Shown: positions 8,351 to 17,741 of the stretch, one piece after another
Numbering within the stretch: position 1 is the stretch's first letter
Layout: each line of letters begins with the position of its first letter
Assembly (NCBI GenBank): GCA_035294245.1
Contig: DATGLG010000004.1
Coordinates: forward strand, 186,001-250,000
DNA length: 64,000 bases
From: DATGLG01 sp035294245
Lineage (GTDB): Bacteria; Pseudomonadota; Alphaproteobacteria; JACZXZ01
Direction of reading: 5' to 3'
Program-made: the position numbers and the translations under genes
Notes under the pieces: generated by a model
Told to the model about the DNA's origin: nothing
What the model saw: the letters and a program-made list of their open reading frames with translations, nothing else
Database searches by the model: none

Positions 8351-8746
8351 TCAGCGCCGCGGCGGGTCACGCGAGAGCCCGCGGGATGCAAGGGCGTCGA
8401 GATAGGCTTGCCACTTCTCCGCCTGCTCGGCCCCGAGCTCGTAGAGATAGGTCCAGGAATAGATGCCGGTATCGTGCAGATCGTCGAAAACGATACGGAT
8501 CGCGTAATTGCCGACCGACTCGACGGCCATGATGCCGACATGGCGCCGCCCCGCGACAATCTGCTTCTGGCTCGGCCCATGGCCCTGCACCTCGGCAGAG
8601 GGGCTTTCGACGCGCAGGTATTCGGCCGGATAGCTGAATGTCCGCCCGTCGTCGAAATCGATCTCGAGGCGCTTCTCGGCTTTCTTGAGGCGGATCTCGA
8701 GTGGATGGTGCCGGCTGCCGAGCTCGGCCGCGCGCCCGCCTGTCAT
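8351..8746 (-). CDS. DUF971 domain protein
   Basis: 131 residues. The family appears as a stand-alone protein in bacteria and as the N-terminal zinc-fold domain of gamma-butyrobetaine hydroxylases. The typical order is visible: IRLKKAEKRLEIDFDDGRTFSYPAEYLRV, then VGIMAVESVGNYAIRIVFDDLHDTGIYSWTYLYEL. The start ATG overlaps the stop of the Trm112-like gene (ATGA), so the two are translationally coupled. In many bacteria it sits near Fe-S or thioredoxin-related genes; a role in metal-cluster maintenance has been suggested but is not shown here. Confidence 0.85.
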   Translation of the reverse strand: MTGGRAAELGSRHHPLEIRLKKAEKRLEIDFDDGRTFSYPAEYLRVESPSAEVQGHGPSQKQIVAGRRHVGIMAVESVGNYAIRIVFDDLHDTGIYSWTYLYELGAEQAEKWQAYLDALASRGLSRDPPRR

Positions 8747-8943
8747 TTGCGCGGCTCGTCGAGCCGCCGCGCCTCGTCGACGAGCATGATGGGGATGCCG
8801 TCGCGAATGGGATAGGCGAGTCCGGCTTTCTCGCTGATCAGCTCGTTCGCCGCGGAGTCGTATTTGAGCGGCTCCTTGGTGAGCGGGCATACCAGGATCT
8901 CGAGGAGCTTCGGATCGACGCCCGATTTGCCTTCAACCATCAT
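8743..8943 (-). CDS. Trm112/YcaR family small protein
   Basis: 66 residues: VDPKLLEILVCPLTKEPLKYD followed by LAYPIRDGIPIMLVDEAR, the complete Trm112-like fold. Only one Cys (CPLTKEPL) is left of the zinc-binding pairs, as is common in alphaproteobacterial members. GAGGTG precedes two adjacent ATGs (8943 and 8940); either may start. It is third in the thioredoxin-LON-Trm112-DUF971 operon. Trm112 proteins stabilise methyltransferases; the bacterial partner is not evident here. Confidence 0.88.
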   Translation of the reverse strand: MMVEGKSGVDPKLLEILVCPLTKEPLKYDSAANELISEKAGLAYPIRDGIPIMLVDEARRLDEPRK

Positions 8944-8962
8944 TGCACCTCGCGCATAAGCG

Positions 8963-9628
8963 TCAGTGGCGCGCTTCGCCGTTCTTGCTGCCAAGGGCCG
9001 CCATCTCGAACAGCGCCGTGATCACCCGGCCGCGCTCCGCGAGCGTCGGCGACTCGAGCAGGGCCTGCTTCTCGCTCGGCTCGAAGGGACAGGCCATGGC
9101 GAGGGTGGTCACGAGCTGCCCGTCGGGGCTGCCTTCGATGGCCTTCCAATCGGCCTTAATATTTTGGAGCTTGAAGTAGATGCGCAAGGCGTCGAGCAGG
9201 CGCCGGCGATCGATCGCACCGTCGGCCTCCTCCTTGAAATCGTCGTAATAAGGCGAGAAATCGGCGCGCACGCGGCGATAGCCGCTGATCATCGCGATCT
9301 CCTCGACGATCTCGAAGCGGCAAAGGCCGCGCAGCGTAATGAGATAGCGGCCGTCATCCGTCTCGTTGAATGCCGTGATGCGGCCGGCACAGCCGAGGGG
9401 GTAGACCTCGGGCATCGCGTTTGGGTCCTCCTCCCCGCCGTGCCGCGGCTGAACCATGCCGATAAGCCGATCGCCCTTGAGTGCGTCGCGGGTCATCGCG
9501 AGATAGCGCGGCTCGAAGATATTGAGCGGAAGCCTGCCGCCCGGGAGCAGGAGCACCCCGCTCAAAGGAAAGATAGGCAGCGTCGCAGGCAGCTCCTCGA
9601 TGGTCGGATCGAAGGCGTTCCGGCTCAT
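8963..9628 (-). CDS. LON peptidase substrate-binding (N-terminal) domain protein
   Basis: 221 residues matching the stand-alone Lon N-terminal-like family: LPIFPLSGVLLLPGGRLPLNIFEPRYLAM at residues 18-46 and GCAGRITAFNETDDGRYLITLRGLCRF around 80-105. No ATPase or protease domain is attached. ATG overlaps the stop of the thioredoxin-like gene by ATGA, so it is coupled to it. Presumed to bind unfolded or substrate proteins, consistent with its chaperone-like thioredoxin neighbour. Confidence 0.92.
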   Translation of the reverse strand: MSRNAFDPTIEELPATLPIFPLSGVLLLPGGRLPLNIFEPRYLAMTRDALKGDRLIGMVQPRHGGEEDPNAMPEVYPLGCAGRITAFNETDDGRYLITLRGLCRFEIVEEIAMISGYRRVRADFSPYYDDFKEEADGAIDRRRLLDALRIYFKLQNIKADWKAIEGSPDGQLVTTLAMACPFEPSEKQALLESPTLAERGRVITALFEMAALGSKNGEARH

Positions 9629-10551
9629 GCAAAGAGCAGCGATGACAGGCGCCGCCGGCCGGTGGCGGTGAGGGGGTGTGTCGGGCCAAGCGCCTCGAAG
9701 AGCTTCACGAGCTGCTTGCGCGCCGCCTCCTCGTTCCAGGCGCGGTTCCGCTTGACGATCTCGAGCAGCTGCTCCACCGCCTCCTCCTGCTGCCCGGCGG
9801 CGAAGAGCGCGTTGGCGAGATCGAAGCGCGCCTGAAGATCGCCCGCCTGTGCTGCCACCTTGGCCCTCAGCTCATCGAGGGGGCCGCTCTTCGACGCCTG
9901 TTCCGCAAGCTCGAGAGCCGAGCGCGCGGCGGCAATCTCCGCGTCGTCCGCCTTCTCAGCGGGAATGCCGTCGAGAATCTTCTTCGCCTGCCCGACATCG
10001 CCGGCCATGACATGGCAGCGCGCAAGTCCCGCCATGGCCGAGAGATTCTCTGGCTCGTGCTGGAGGATCTGTCCGAAGAGGGCGCTTGCGGTGCCGACGT
10101 CGCCCGCGTCGAGAAGCTGCTTCGCCTGGGCGACCGCCTCGCCGATCTGGTCATCCGCCTCGCCGCCGCCCGCAGCCATGAGGCGCTGAGCAAAGGCCCT
10201 GACCTGGCTTTCGGGCAGCGCGCCGACGAAGCCGTCAACGACGCGCCCCTCCGCGACCGCGAACACCGCCGGAATCGACTGCACCCGGAATTGCTGGGCA
10301 ATCTGGGGGTTCTCGTCGATATTCACCTTGACGAGGCGAAGCTTGCCCTTGGCCTCGCGCACCACCTTCTCGAGCAGCGGCCCGAGCTGGCGGCAGGGGC
10401 CGCACCAGGGGGCCCAGAGATCAACGATGACGGGGACCGTCCGCGAGGCGTCGATCACGTCGGCCATGAAGGTCGCCGTCGAGGTGTCCTTGATGAGCCC
10501 GGCCTCGGCGCCGCCCGCGGCAACACCTTGTTCGTTAACGATCGATTGCAT
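9625..10551 (-). CDS. Thioredoxin-TPR protein (CnoX/YbbN-like co-chaperone)
   Basis: 308 residues: a thioredoxin domain (VIVDLWAPWCGPCRQLGP near residues 41-58, both redox cysteines kept) followed by a helical TPR-like region (AKQLLDAGDVGTASALFGQILQHEP...). This is the CnoX/YbbN architecture, a holdase with thioredoxin fold. E. coli CnoX lacks the CxxC, whereas this one has CGPC, as in Caulobacter-type enzymes, so it can also act in disulfide exchange. The second ATG (10551) is favoured since GAAGAGG lies 6 bases before it; the first ATG (10557) abuts the same Shine-Dalgarno. First gene of a four-gene coupled operon. Confidence 0.93.
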   Translation of the reverse strand: MQSIVNEQGVAAGGAEAGLIKDTSTATFMADVIDASRTVPVIVDLWAPWCGPCRQLGPLLEKVVREAKGKLRLVKVNIDENPQIAQQFRVQSIPAVFAVAEGRVVDGFVGALPESQVRAFAQRLMAAGGGEADDQIGEAVAQAKQLLDAGDVGTASALFGQILQHEPENLSAMAGLARCHVMAGDVGQAKKILDGIPAEKADDAEIAAARSALELAEQASKSGPLDELRAKVAAQAGDLQARFDLANALFAAGQQEEAVEQLLEIVKRNRAWNEEAARKQLVKLFEALGPTHPLTATGRRRLSSLLFA

Positions 10552-10596
10552 GTTCATCCTCTTCCCGCGCGCATACCGGCCTGGGGCGCCGCGCGA

Positions 10597-11160
10597 TTAC
10601 TGTAAATGGCCGCTTCCGGGCGCGCTGGCAAGGGCGTCCGCCCCGACGGATGCCGTCTCGGGCTCCGCGTCGAAATCCAGGACCAGGGGCTCGTGGCCGC
10701 AGGCGCGGAGGAATTTGAGGAGATCGGCCGGCGCGATCGCCGTGGTGCGGCTGTTGGTGAGAGGGTGGTAGTTCAAGGGATCGTGGGACAGCATGTTGCG
10801 GTCCAGCACCACCTGGACGCGGCCCGCATGGTCGTTGATCGCCCCGAACGGGGTCACCGAGCCGGGAATCACGCCGAGAAGCTCCATGAGCAGCTCAGGG
10901 CTGCCGAAGGAGAGCGTCTTGCGCGCCCCCAGGCGCCGGCGCAACGCCTTGAGATCGATGGCCCGGTCCTCGAGGGCCACGACGAGCCAGACCCGATCCG
11001 CCTTGTCCTTGAGGAACAGGCTCTTGCAATGGCCTCCGGGCAATTTGCCCCGCAGCACCTTGCTCTCCTCCACCGTGAAGACGGGAGGGTGGTCGTAGGT
11101 GACGACGGAGATGCCCAGGGTCGCAAGCCGGGCCAGCAGCTCGTCAGGAGTGATCGGCAT
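10597..11160 (-). CDS. YbaK/ProX-type prolyl-tRNA editing deacylase
   Basis: 187 residues from MPITPDELLARL. It belongs to the YbaK/aminoacyl-tRNA deacylase fold that clears mischarged Ala- or Cys-tRNA(Pro). Seen motifs: VTYDHPPVFTVEESK, GGHCKSLFLKDKADRVWLVVA (with the conserved editing-site Lys) and GVIPGSVTPFGAINDHAGRVQVVLD. The last block, with the PGSVTPFG signature, places it in the ProX/PrdX branch. An upstream Met (11172) is possible. It is separated from the thioredoxin operon by 45 bases and from the divergent tRNA-Gly by its promoter region. Confidence 0.92.
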   Translation of the reverse strand: MPITPDELLARLATLGISVVTYDHPPVFTVEESKVLRGKLPGGHCKSLFLKDKADRVWLVVALEDRAIDLKALRRRLGARKTLSFGSPELLMELLGVIPGSVTPFGAINDHAGRVQVVLDRNMLSHDPLNYHPLTNSRTTAIAPADLLKFLRACGHEPLVLDFDAEPETASVGADALASAPGSGHLQ

Positions 11161-11234
11161 GGCGGCTAGCATAGCGATTGGCCCGCCTGCCGCAACCCTC
11201 GGCGGCAGCACGGGGAATCCCGCCCGAAACGGGC

Positions 11235-11262
11235 TTGCAAATGAGGCCGTGATGCCTATTAT
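11235..11262 (+). promoter_or_regulatory. Sigma70-type promoter of tRNA-Gly
   Basis: TTGCAA at 11235-11240, a 16-base spacer and TATTAT at 11257-11262, 14 bases ahead of the mature tRNA end. The discriminator after the -10 is GC-rich (CACCCCGC), as in stringently controlled stable-RNA promoters. Confidence 0.65.
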
Positions 11263-11276
11263 CACCCCGCTCCGGC

Positions 11277-11351
11277 GCGGGAGTAGCTCAGTGGTAGAGC
11301 ATCACGTTGCCAACGTGAGGGTCGCGGGTTCAAGTCCCGTCTCCCGCTCCA
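11277..11351 (+). tRNA. tRNA-Gly (GCC anticodon)
   Basis: Cloverleaf of 75 bases with encoded CCA. The acceptor stem GCGGGAG (11277-11283) pairs with CTCCCGC (11341-11347). The anticodon arm is TCACG-TTGCCAA-CGTGA with GCC at 11309-11311; the T arm carries GTTCAAGTC. It reads GGC and GGU codons. Confidence 0.97.
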
Positions 11352-11555
11352 ATCCTCCAATGTCCAGCCTGTAAATTCTGCCGCCTTGCCCGGGCGCTGA
11401 TCCTATCCCCGCGTCGTGTGCGGCGCTCGACCGCTCTACGCCGTGATCGCCCTGGCGTCGCTCCGGCATCGTGATAGATTCTCGTTAACGAACCGCGTCT
11501 AATCTGCGCCGGTCGGGAAAGGCGAGGGTTTCCGCGAAGTTAGGAGAGAGTGCCC

Positions 11556-14500
11556 ATGGTCGCTCGTGCGCAAGCGCTCAAGGAGGAACTGGTCGGCCGC
11601 GTCGCGTCCTTGGCACGGGAACGGCTGCCTCGCGGCAAGTCGGAATGGGCCGAGCGGTTCCTGCGCCAATACTACGCAAACGTTCCGCCCGACGATGTCG
11701 CCGGTGCGGAGATCGACCAGCTCTACGGCGCCGCCCTCGCCTTCTTCAATTTCGGCCGCTGCCGTACTCCGGGTCAGCCCAAGATTCGCGTCTATAACCC
11801 CCGCTTCGAGGATCACGGCTGGAAGTCGAGCCACACCATCATCGAGATCGTCAATGACGACATGCCCTTCCTCGTCGATTCGGTGACGGCCGAGCTCAAC
11901 CGGCGCGACCTCACTGTGCATCTGGTCATCCATCCGGTGGTGCGAGTCCGGCGCGACGGCAAGGGCAATCTCCTCGAGCTCTACGCGCCGGCGGACGCGC
12001 CGCCGGAGGCCGCGCGCGAATCCTTCATGCACGTCGCCATCGACGAGCAGAGCGCCGCGGACGTCCTCCAGGGCATCGCCGCCGATCTCGAGCGCGTGCT
12101 CGGCGATGTGCGGGCGGCGGTCGGCGACTGGAAGACCATGCGCGGGCGCATCACCGATCTCATCGCCCATCTCGAGGCCTCGCCCCCGCCCCTTCCCGCC
12201 GACGAGATCGCCGAGGCCACCGCCTTCCTCCGCTGGATCGAGGACAATCATTTCACCTTTCTCGGCTATCGCGAGTACGACTTCGTCGGCAGCGGTGCCG
12301 CGGCGCGCATGGAGGTGACGCAGGGGACGGGCCTCGGCATCCTGCGCAACGACGCCGCCCTCGTCTATCACGGGCGGCGCAACATGTCGGCGCTTCCCCC
12401 CGACGTTCAGGCCTTTCTGCGCCAGCCCAAGCTGCTGACCGTCAACAAATCCGACCGGCGCGCCACCGTCCATCGTCCCACCTTGATGGACGTCGTCACG
12501 GTCAAGAAGTTCGGCGCCGCGGGCGAGGTCACGGGCGAGCGTGTCGTCGTCGGGCTCTTCACCTCCGGCGCCTATAACCGCATTCCGCGTGACATTCCGC
12601 TCCTGCGCCGCAAGGTCGCGAGCGTCGCCTCGCGCTCGGGTTTCGCCCCCGACAGCCACGACGGCAAGGCCCTCCTCCACATCCTCGAGAGCTATCCGCG
12701 CGACGAGCTGTTCCAGATCGAGGAGGACGAGCTCTTCGAGACGGCGATGGGCATCCTGCATCTGCAGGAGCGCCAGCGCATCGCCCTTTTCCTGCGGCGC
12801 GACCCCTTCGAGCGCTTCGTCTCCTGCCTCATCTTCGTGCCGCGCGACCGCTACAACACCGAGCTCCGGGAACGCTTCGCGCGCATCCTCGAGGCCGATC
12901 TCAAGGGTACCGTCACCTATTACGAGCCTGAGCTCGGCGCCGACATGGTGCTGGCGCGCATCCATTTCATTGTCGCGACGCGCCCCGGCGAGATCCCGGA
13001 CGTCAATGTCGAGGAGCTCGAGGCCAAGCTCATCGACGCAGTGCGCTCCTGGGCCGACCGCCTCAAGGACGCGCTTATCGAGGGCAATGGCGAGGAGCGC
13101 GGGCTCCGCCTCCTGCGCCGCTACGCCGCGGCTTTTCCCACCGATTATCGCGAGCGCTTCAACGCCCATATGGCTCTCGTCGATATCGAGAAGATCGAGG
13201 CGGTGCTCGAGACCGGGGCCATGGCGATGCATCTCTATCGCCCGATCGAGGCGGCGGAGCATGAGGTGCGCTTCAAGATCTATAATGCGCGCAGCGCCGT
13301 GCCGCTCTCGGACATTCTGCCCATGCTCGAGGATATGGGCCTGCGGGTCCTGCAGGAGGTCCCCTTCCTCGTCGAGCCGCGTGGCGCCGACGCCGTCTAC
13401 GTTCACGATTTCGGCATGGTGCGCTCGGACGGCGCCGATATCGATCTCGAGGAGCTGCGCGACACCTTCCAGGAGGCCTTCGCCAAGGTGTGGTCGGGGG
13501 CAATGGAGGCGGACGGCTTCAATCGCCTGGTCCTGCGCGCCGGACTCGACTGGCGCCAGGTCGTGATCCTGCGCGCCTATTGCAAGTATCTGCGCCAGAC
13601 GGGCTTCGCCTTCAGCCAAAGCTACATGGAGGAGGCGCTGGCGCGCAATGCCGGCCTCGCCCGCCGCATCGTCAAGCTCTTCCTCGCCCGGTTCAATCCG
13701 GCCAAACAGAAGGACGCGGAGGCGCGCGTGGCGCGGCTGCGCCAAGAGATCGAGACGCGGCTCGAGAGCGTCGAGAGCCTCGACGACGACCGCATCTTGC
13801 GCCGCTTCGTCAATCTCGTCGAGGCGACCCTGCGCACGAACTACTTCCAAAGCGACGCGACGGGTGCCGCCAAGGCCTATCTTTCGGTCAAGCTCGACAG
13901 CAAGAAGGTCGACGAGCTGCCGGAGCCCCGCCCGCTCTACGAGATCTGGGTCTATTCGCCGCGCATGGAGGGAATTCACCTGCGTGGCGGCAAGGTGGCG
14001 CGCGGCGGCATCCGCTGGTCCGACCGGCGCGAGGATTTCCGCACCGAGATCCTCGGGCTCATGAAGGCGCAGATGGTGAAGAACACGGTAATCGTGCCCG
14101 TCGGCTCCAAGGGCGGCTTCGTGGTGAAGCGCCCGCCGGCCACGGGCGGGCGCGACGCGCTCATGGCCGAGGTGATCGAGTGCTACCGCACGCTGATGCG
14201 CGGCCTGCTCGACATCACCGACAACATCAAGCAAGGCAAGATCGTGCCGCCGCCGAACGTGGTCCGCCGCGACGACGATGATCCTTATCTCGTCGTCGCG
14301 GCCGACAAGGGGACCGCGACCTTCTCCGACATCGCCAACGCCGTCTCCCGCGACGAGTACGGCTTCTGGCTCGACGATGCCTTCGCCTCCGGCGGCTCTG
14401 CCGGCTACGACCACAAGGCGATGGGTATTACCGCGAAGGGCGCCTGGGAATCGGTCAAGCGGCATTTCCGCGAGATGGGTCGGGACACCCAGGCCGAGGA

Positions 14501-16400
14501 CTTCACCGTCGTCGGCATCGGCGATATGTCGGGCGACGTCTTCGGCAACGGCATGCTCCTCTCGCCCCATATCAAGCTCATCGGCGCCTTCAACCATCTG
14601 CATATCTTCATCGACCCCGATCCCGACTCCGCGACCAGCCTCGCCGAGCGCCGCCGTCTCTTCGAGCTGCCGCGCTCGAGCTGGAGCGACTACGACGCCA
14701 AGCTGATATCCGCGGGCGGCGGCATCTTCGATCGCAAGGCCAAGTCGATCAAGCTCACGCCGGAGATCAAGCGACTCTATGAGATCGACAAGGACAGCGT
14801 GACGCCGAGCGAGCTCATCCAGGCCATGCTGAAGGCGCCCGTCGATCTCCTCTGGTTCGGCGGCATCGGAACCTTCGTCAAGGCGCGCGCCGAGAGCCAT
14901 GGCGAGGTCGGCGATAAGGCCAACGACATGCTTCGCGTCGACGCCGAGGATCTGCGCGCCAAGGTGATCGGCGAGGGTGCCAATCTCGGGGTAACCCAGC
15001 GCGGACGCATTGCCTACGCGCTCGCCGGCGGACGTATCAACACCGACGCCATCGACAACTCGGCCGGAGTCGACACCTCCGACCACGAGGTCAATATCAA
15101 GATCCTCCTCGGCGACGTGGTGGCGCGCGGCGACATGACGCTAAAGCAGCGTGACGCGCTGCTCGAGGCGATGACCGACGACGTCGGGGCGTTGGTGCTG
15201 CGCGATAACTATCAGCAGACTCAGGCGCTGACCGTGGCCGAGACCGAGGGGCTGGCGCTGCTCGATCAGCAGATCCTCCTGATGCGGCGACTGGGGCGGA
15301 GCGGGCGGCTCAAGCGCACGATCGAGTTCCTTCCCACGGACGAGGAGCTCGCGGCACGGGCCGCGAGCGGCAAGGGGCTGACGCGCCCCGAGCTCGCCAT
15401 TCTCCTCGCCTACGCCAAGATCGATCTCTACGACCAGCTCTTGCCAAGCGACCTCCCGGATGACCCGCTCCTCCTCGAGGATCTCCTGCGCTACTTCCCC
15501 GCCGCCCTGCGCGGGCAGCATCGCGCCGCCATCGAGCGCCACAGCCTGCGCCGCGAGATCATCGCCACCTATGTGGCGAACAGCATGGTGAATCGGGTCG
15601 GCAGCACCTTCGTCGAAGCCACCGAGGATCGGACCGGCATGCAGGCGCCGGATATCGCGCGCGCCTATACGGTCACCCGCGACGTGCTGGAGCTCCGGAA
15701 GCTCTGGACCGCGATCGAGGCGCTCGACAATAAGGTCGCGGCTGCGGCTCAGACGGCGATGCTGATCGAGATCCGCCACGCCATCGAGCGCGTCACCCAC
15801 TGGTTCCTCATGAACACGCCCCATCCGATCAGGGTCACCGAGACGGTCGGGGATTACGGACCCGGAATCGCGACAATTTGGTCCCGACTCGATGCTCTTC
15901 TCTCCGAGGAGGACCGCGCCACGGTCGATCAGCGGGCACGCGGCTATGGCGAGAAGGGCGTCCCCGACGAGCTCGCCCGCCGCGTCGCCAGCCTCGATTT
16001 CCTCGTCTCCGGCTGCGATATTGTGCGCGTGTCGCGCGCGAGCGGGCGCAAGGCCGAGGATGTCGCGCGCGTGTATTTTGCGCTCGGCGCCCGCTTTGGC
16101 ATCGATTGGCTGCGCAGCGCTGCCGAGCGGCTGCCCACCGACGGCCATTGGCAGAAGCTCGCTGCGGCCGCCATCATCGACGATCTCTACGCCCATCAGA
16201 GCGAGCTTGTGACCCGCGTTCTCGCCGCGGCGGGCAACGGCTCCTCCGCCGAAGGCTGGGTCGGCGCCTGGGCCGCGGCGCGCTCGGCGGCTGTCGCGCG
16301 TGCCGAAAGCGTCATCGCCGACATCCGCAACGCTGGCCAGCCCGATCTCGCCATGCTCGCCGTCGCCAATCGCCGGCTGCGCAGCATGCTGGCGAGCTAG
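11556..16400 (+). CDS. NAD-specific glutamate dehydrogenase, large (GDH-180) type
   Basis: Very large cytosolic enzyme, 1614 residues, that oxidatively deaminates glutamate to 2-oxoglutarate. The long N-terminal regulatory half includes YNPRFEDHGWKSSHTIIEIVNDDMPFLVDSV; the catalytic half contains RGGIRWSDRREDFRTEILGLMKAQMVKN, VPVGSKGGFVVK and VVGIGDMSGDVFGNGMLLS (nucleotide-binding region). Length and order fit the bacterial NAD-GDH family. The ATG at 11556 is chosen because AGGAGAG lies 7 bases before it; an in-frame GTG at 11550 overlaps the Shine-Dalgarno zone. Monocistronic, following tRNA-Gly. A palindrome incorporates its stop codon. Confidence 0.97.
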   Translation: MVARAQALKEELVGRVASLARERLPRGKSEWAERFLRQYYANVPPDDVAGAEIDQLYGAALAFFNFGRCRTPGQPKIRVYNPRFEDHGWKSSHTIIEIVNDDMPFLVDSVTAELNRRDLTVHLVIHPVVRVRRDGKGNLLELYAPADAPPEAARESFMHVAIDEQSAADVLQGIAADLERVLGDVRAAVGDWKTMRGRITDLIAHLEASPPPLPADEIAEATAFLRWIEDNHFTFLGYREYDFVGSGAAARMEVTQGTGLGILRNDAALVYHGRRNMSALPPDVQAFLRQPKLLTVNKSDRRATVHRPTLMDVVTVKKFGAAGEVTGERVVVGLFTSGAYNRIPRDIPLLRRKVASVASRSGFAPDSHDGKALLHILESYPRDELFQIEEDELFETAMGILHLQERQRIALFLRRDPFERFVSCLIFVPRDRYNTELRERFARILEADLKGTVTYYEPELGADMVLARIHFIVATRPGEIPDVNVEELEAKLIDAVRSWADRLKDALIEGNGEERGLRLLRRYAAAFPTDYRERFNAHMALVDIEKIEAVLETGAMAMHLYRPIEAAEHEVRFKIYNARSAVPLSDILPMLEDMGLRVLQEVPFLVEPRGADAVYVHDFGMVRSDGADIDLEELRDTFQEAFAKVWSGAMEADGFNRLVLRAGLDWRQVVILRAYCKYLRQTGFAFSQSYMEEALARNAGLARRIVKLFLARFNPAKQKDAEARVARLRQEIETRLESVESLDDDRILRRFVNLVEATLRTNYFQSDATGAAKAYLSVKLDSKKVDELPEPRPLYEIWVYSPRMEGIHLRGGKVARGGIRWSDRREDFRTEILGLMKAQMVKNTVIVPVGSKGGFVVKRPPATGGRDALMAEVIECYRTLMRGLLDITDNIKQGKIVPPPNVVRRDDDDPYLVVAADKGTATFSDIANAVSRDEYGFWLDDAFASGGSAGYDHKAMGITAKGAWESVKRHFREMGRDTQAEDFTVVGIGDMSGDVFGNGMLLSPHIKLIGAFNHLHIFIDPDPDSATSLAERRRLFELPRSSWSDYDAKLISAGGGIFDRKAKSIKLTPEIKRLYEIDKDSVTPSELIQAMLKAPVDLLWFGGIGTFVKARAESHGEVGDKANDMLRVDAEDLRAKVIGEGANLGVTQRGRIAYALAGGRINTDAIDNSAGVDTSDHEVNIKILLGDVVARGDMTLKQRDALLEAMTDDVGALVLRDNYQQTQALTVAETEGLALLDQQILLMRRLGRSGRLKRTIEFLPTDEELAARAASGKGLTRPELAILLAYAKIDLYDQLLPSDLPDDPLLLEDLLRYFPAALRGQHRAAIERHSLRREIIATYVANSMVNRVGSTFVEATEDRTGMQAPDIARAYTVTRDVLELRKLWTAIEALDNKVAAAAQTAMLIEIRHAIERVTHWFLMNTPHPIRVTETVGDYGPGIATIWSRLDALLSEEDRATVDQRARGYGEKGVPDELARRVASLDFLVSGCDIVRVSRASGRKAEDVARVYFALGARFGIDWLRSAAERLPTDGHWQKLAAAAIIDDLYAHQSELVTRVLAAAGNGSSAEGWVGAWAAARSAAVARAESVIADIRNAGQPDLAMLAVANRRLRSMLAS

Positions 16401-16420
16401 AGCATGACATCGTGCTCTAG
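16397..16420. terminator. Palindrome spanning the NAD-GDH stop codon
   Basis: A perfect 8-bp stem, CTAGAGCA with TGCTCTAG, around an 8-base loop. The TAG stop codon lies in the left arm. There is no T tract, so it may be a Rho-assisted end, an RNA-stabilising hairpin or a short repeated element. Confidence 0.5.
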
Positions 16421-16471
16421 GACGGAGTCGCGCCGCTGCCGCTCTTCCTTGCCCGGGAAGCGCCGTCGCCC

Positions 16472-17731
16472 ATGATCGGCGCCGCACCGCGCCGCGCGCT
16501 CGCCGCATGGTGCATCTATGATTTCGGCATCGCCGCCTGGCCCGTCGTCATCGCCACCTTCGTCTGGGGCGCCTATTTCACCAAGGCCATCGCCGCGAGC
16601 TCCGAATCCGGTGCTGCGGATTGGGGGCGGGCGCTGGCGGTGGCGGGCGCTGTCGTCGCGCTCCTGAGCCCCGTCCTCGGCGCCATCGCCGATCATGGCG
16701 GGCGGCGCAAGCCGTGGATCGGCGTCTTCGCGCTTCTCTGCGTCGCGGCGACCGCCTTGCTGTGGTTCTCCCTGCCGCGTCCGACCTCCGCCGCGCAGAC
16801 CCTGATCCTCGTCGCCATCGCCAGTATCGCCTACGAGCTCGGCACCGTCTTCTACAACGCGATGCTGCGCGATCTCGTGCCGCCATCGCGCCTCGGACGC
16901 CTCTCGGGCTGGGGCTGGGGGGCCGGCTATATCGGCGGGCTCGCCTGCCTCGCCATCGCGCTCTTCGGCTTCATCCAGTCGCCGACGCCGCCCTTCGGCC
17001 TAGAGAAGGCGACGGCGGCGCCGGTGCGCGCCACGGCGCCCCTTGTGGCCCTCTGGCTCGCCCTTTTCGCGCTGCCGCTCTTCGTCTTCGCGCCCGACCG
17101 GCCGAAGGGCGCGCGCGGCTTCGCCGCCGCTACGCGCCAAGGCCTCGCGGCCCTCGCCGCCAGCCTGCGTCGGCTGCCGCGGGAGCGCACCCTTTTTCGC
17201 TTCCTCGTGGCGCGGATGATCTATGCCGATGGCCTCAACACCCTCTTCATCTTTGGCGGCATCTTCGCCGCCGGCGCCATCGGCTTCAGCCTGGAGCAGG
17301 TGGTCCTCTTCGGCATCGCCATCAACGCGACCGCCGGGCTCGGCGCCATCCTCTTCGCCTGGGTCGATGACGGTCTCGGCTCCCAACCGACCATTGCCAT
17401 CTCGCTCGCCGCCCTGATCGGCCTCGGCATCGCCGTTCTCCTGGTGCATAGCCAGGCATGGTTTTGGGGACTCGGCCTCGCGCTCGGCGTCTTTGTGGGC
17501 CCCGCCCAGGCGGCGAGCCGCAGCCTGATGGCGCGGCTGGCGCCGAAGGGGGTCGAGGCTGAGATGTTCGGGATCTATGCGCTGACCGGCAAGGTGACGG
17601 CCTTCGTCGGGCCGGCGCTCTATGGCTGGCTGACCGTGGCGTTCGACAGCCAGCGTGCCGGCATGGCGGTCGTGGTCGCCTTTCTCGCCATCGGGCTGGG
17701 GCTGCTGCTCACGGTGAAGGTCGCGCGCTGA
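16472..17731 (+). CDS. UMF1-type MFS transporter
   Basis: 419 residues with twelve hydrophobic segments. It begins RALAAWCIYDFGIAAWPVVIATFVWGAYFTKAI, the signature opening of the UMF1 (Atg22-like) branch of the major facilitator superfamily. The loop 2-3 element LGAIADHGGRRKPW is also typical. Substrate unknown; relatives are often found beside nutrient-recycling genes. It follows the dehydrogenase by 71 bases on the same strand and ends 10 bases from the convergent purH. Confidence 0.9.
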   Translation: MIGAAPRRALAAWCIYDFGIAAWPVVIATFVWGAYFTKAIAASSESGAADWGRALAVAGAVVALLSPVLGAIADHGGRRKPWIGVFALLCVAATALLWFSLPRPTSAAQTLILVAIASIAYELGTVFYNAMLRDLVPPSRLGRLSGWGWGAGYIGGLACLAIALFGFIQSPTPPFGLEKATAAPVRATAPLVALWLALFALPLFVFAPDRPKGARGFAAATRQGLAALAASLRRLPRERTLFRFLVARMIYADGLNTLFIFGGIFAAGAIGFSLEQVVLFGIAINATAGLGAILFAWVDDGLGSQPTIAISLAALIGLGIAVLLVHSQAWFWGLGLALGVFVGPAQAASRSLMARLAPKGVEAEMFGIYALTGKVTAFVGPALYGWLTVAFDSQRAGMAVVVAFLAIGLGLLLTVKVAR

Positions 17732-17741
17732 GGGGGCGCGC

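Noticed and set aside
11499..15086. Very long open frame antisense to the NAD-GDH gene
   Set aside because: It mirrors the codon positions of the high-GC coding strand, has a low-complexity Arg/Asp/His/Gly-rich composition and no recognisable domain.
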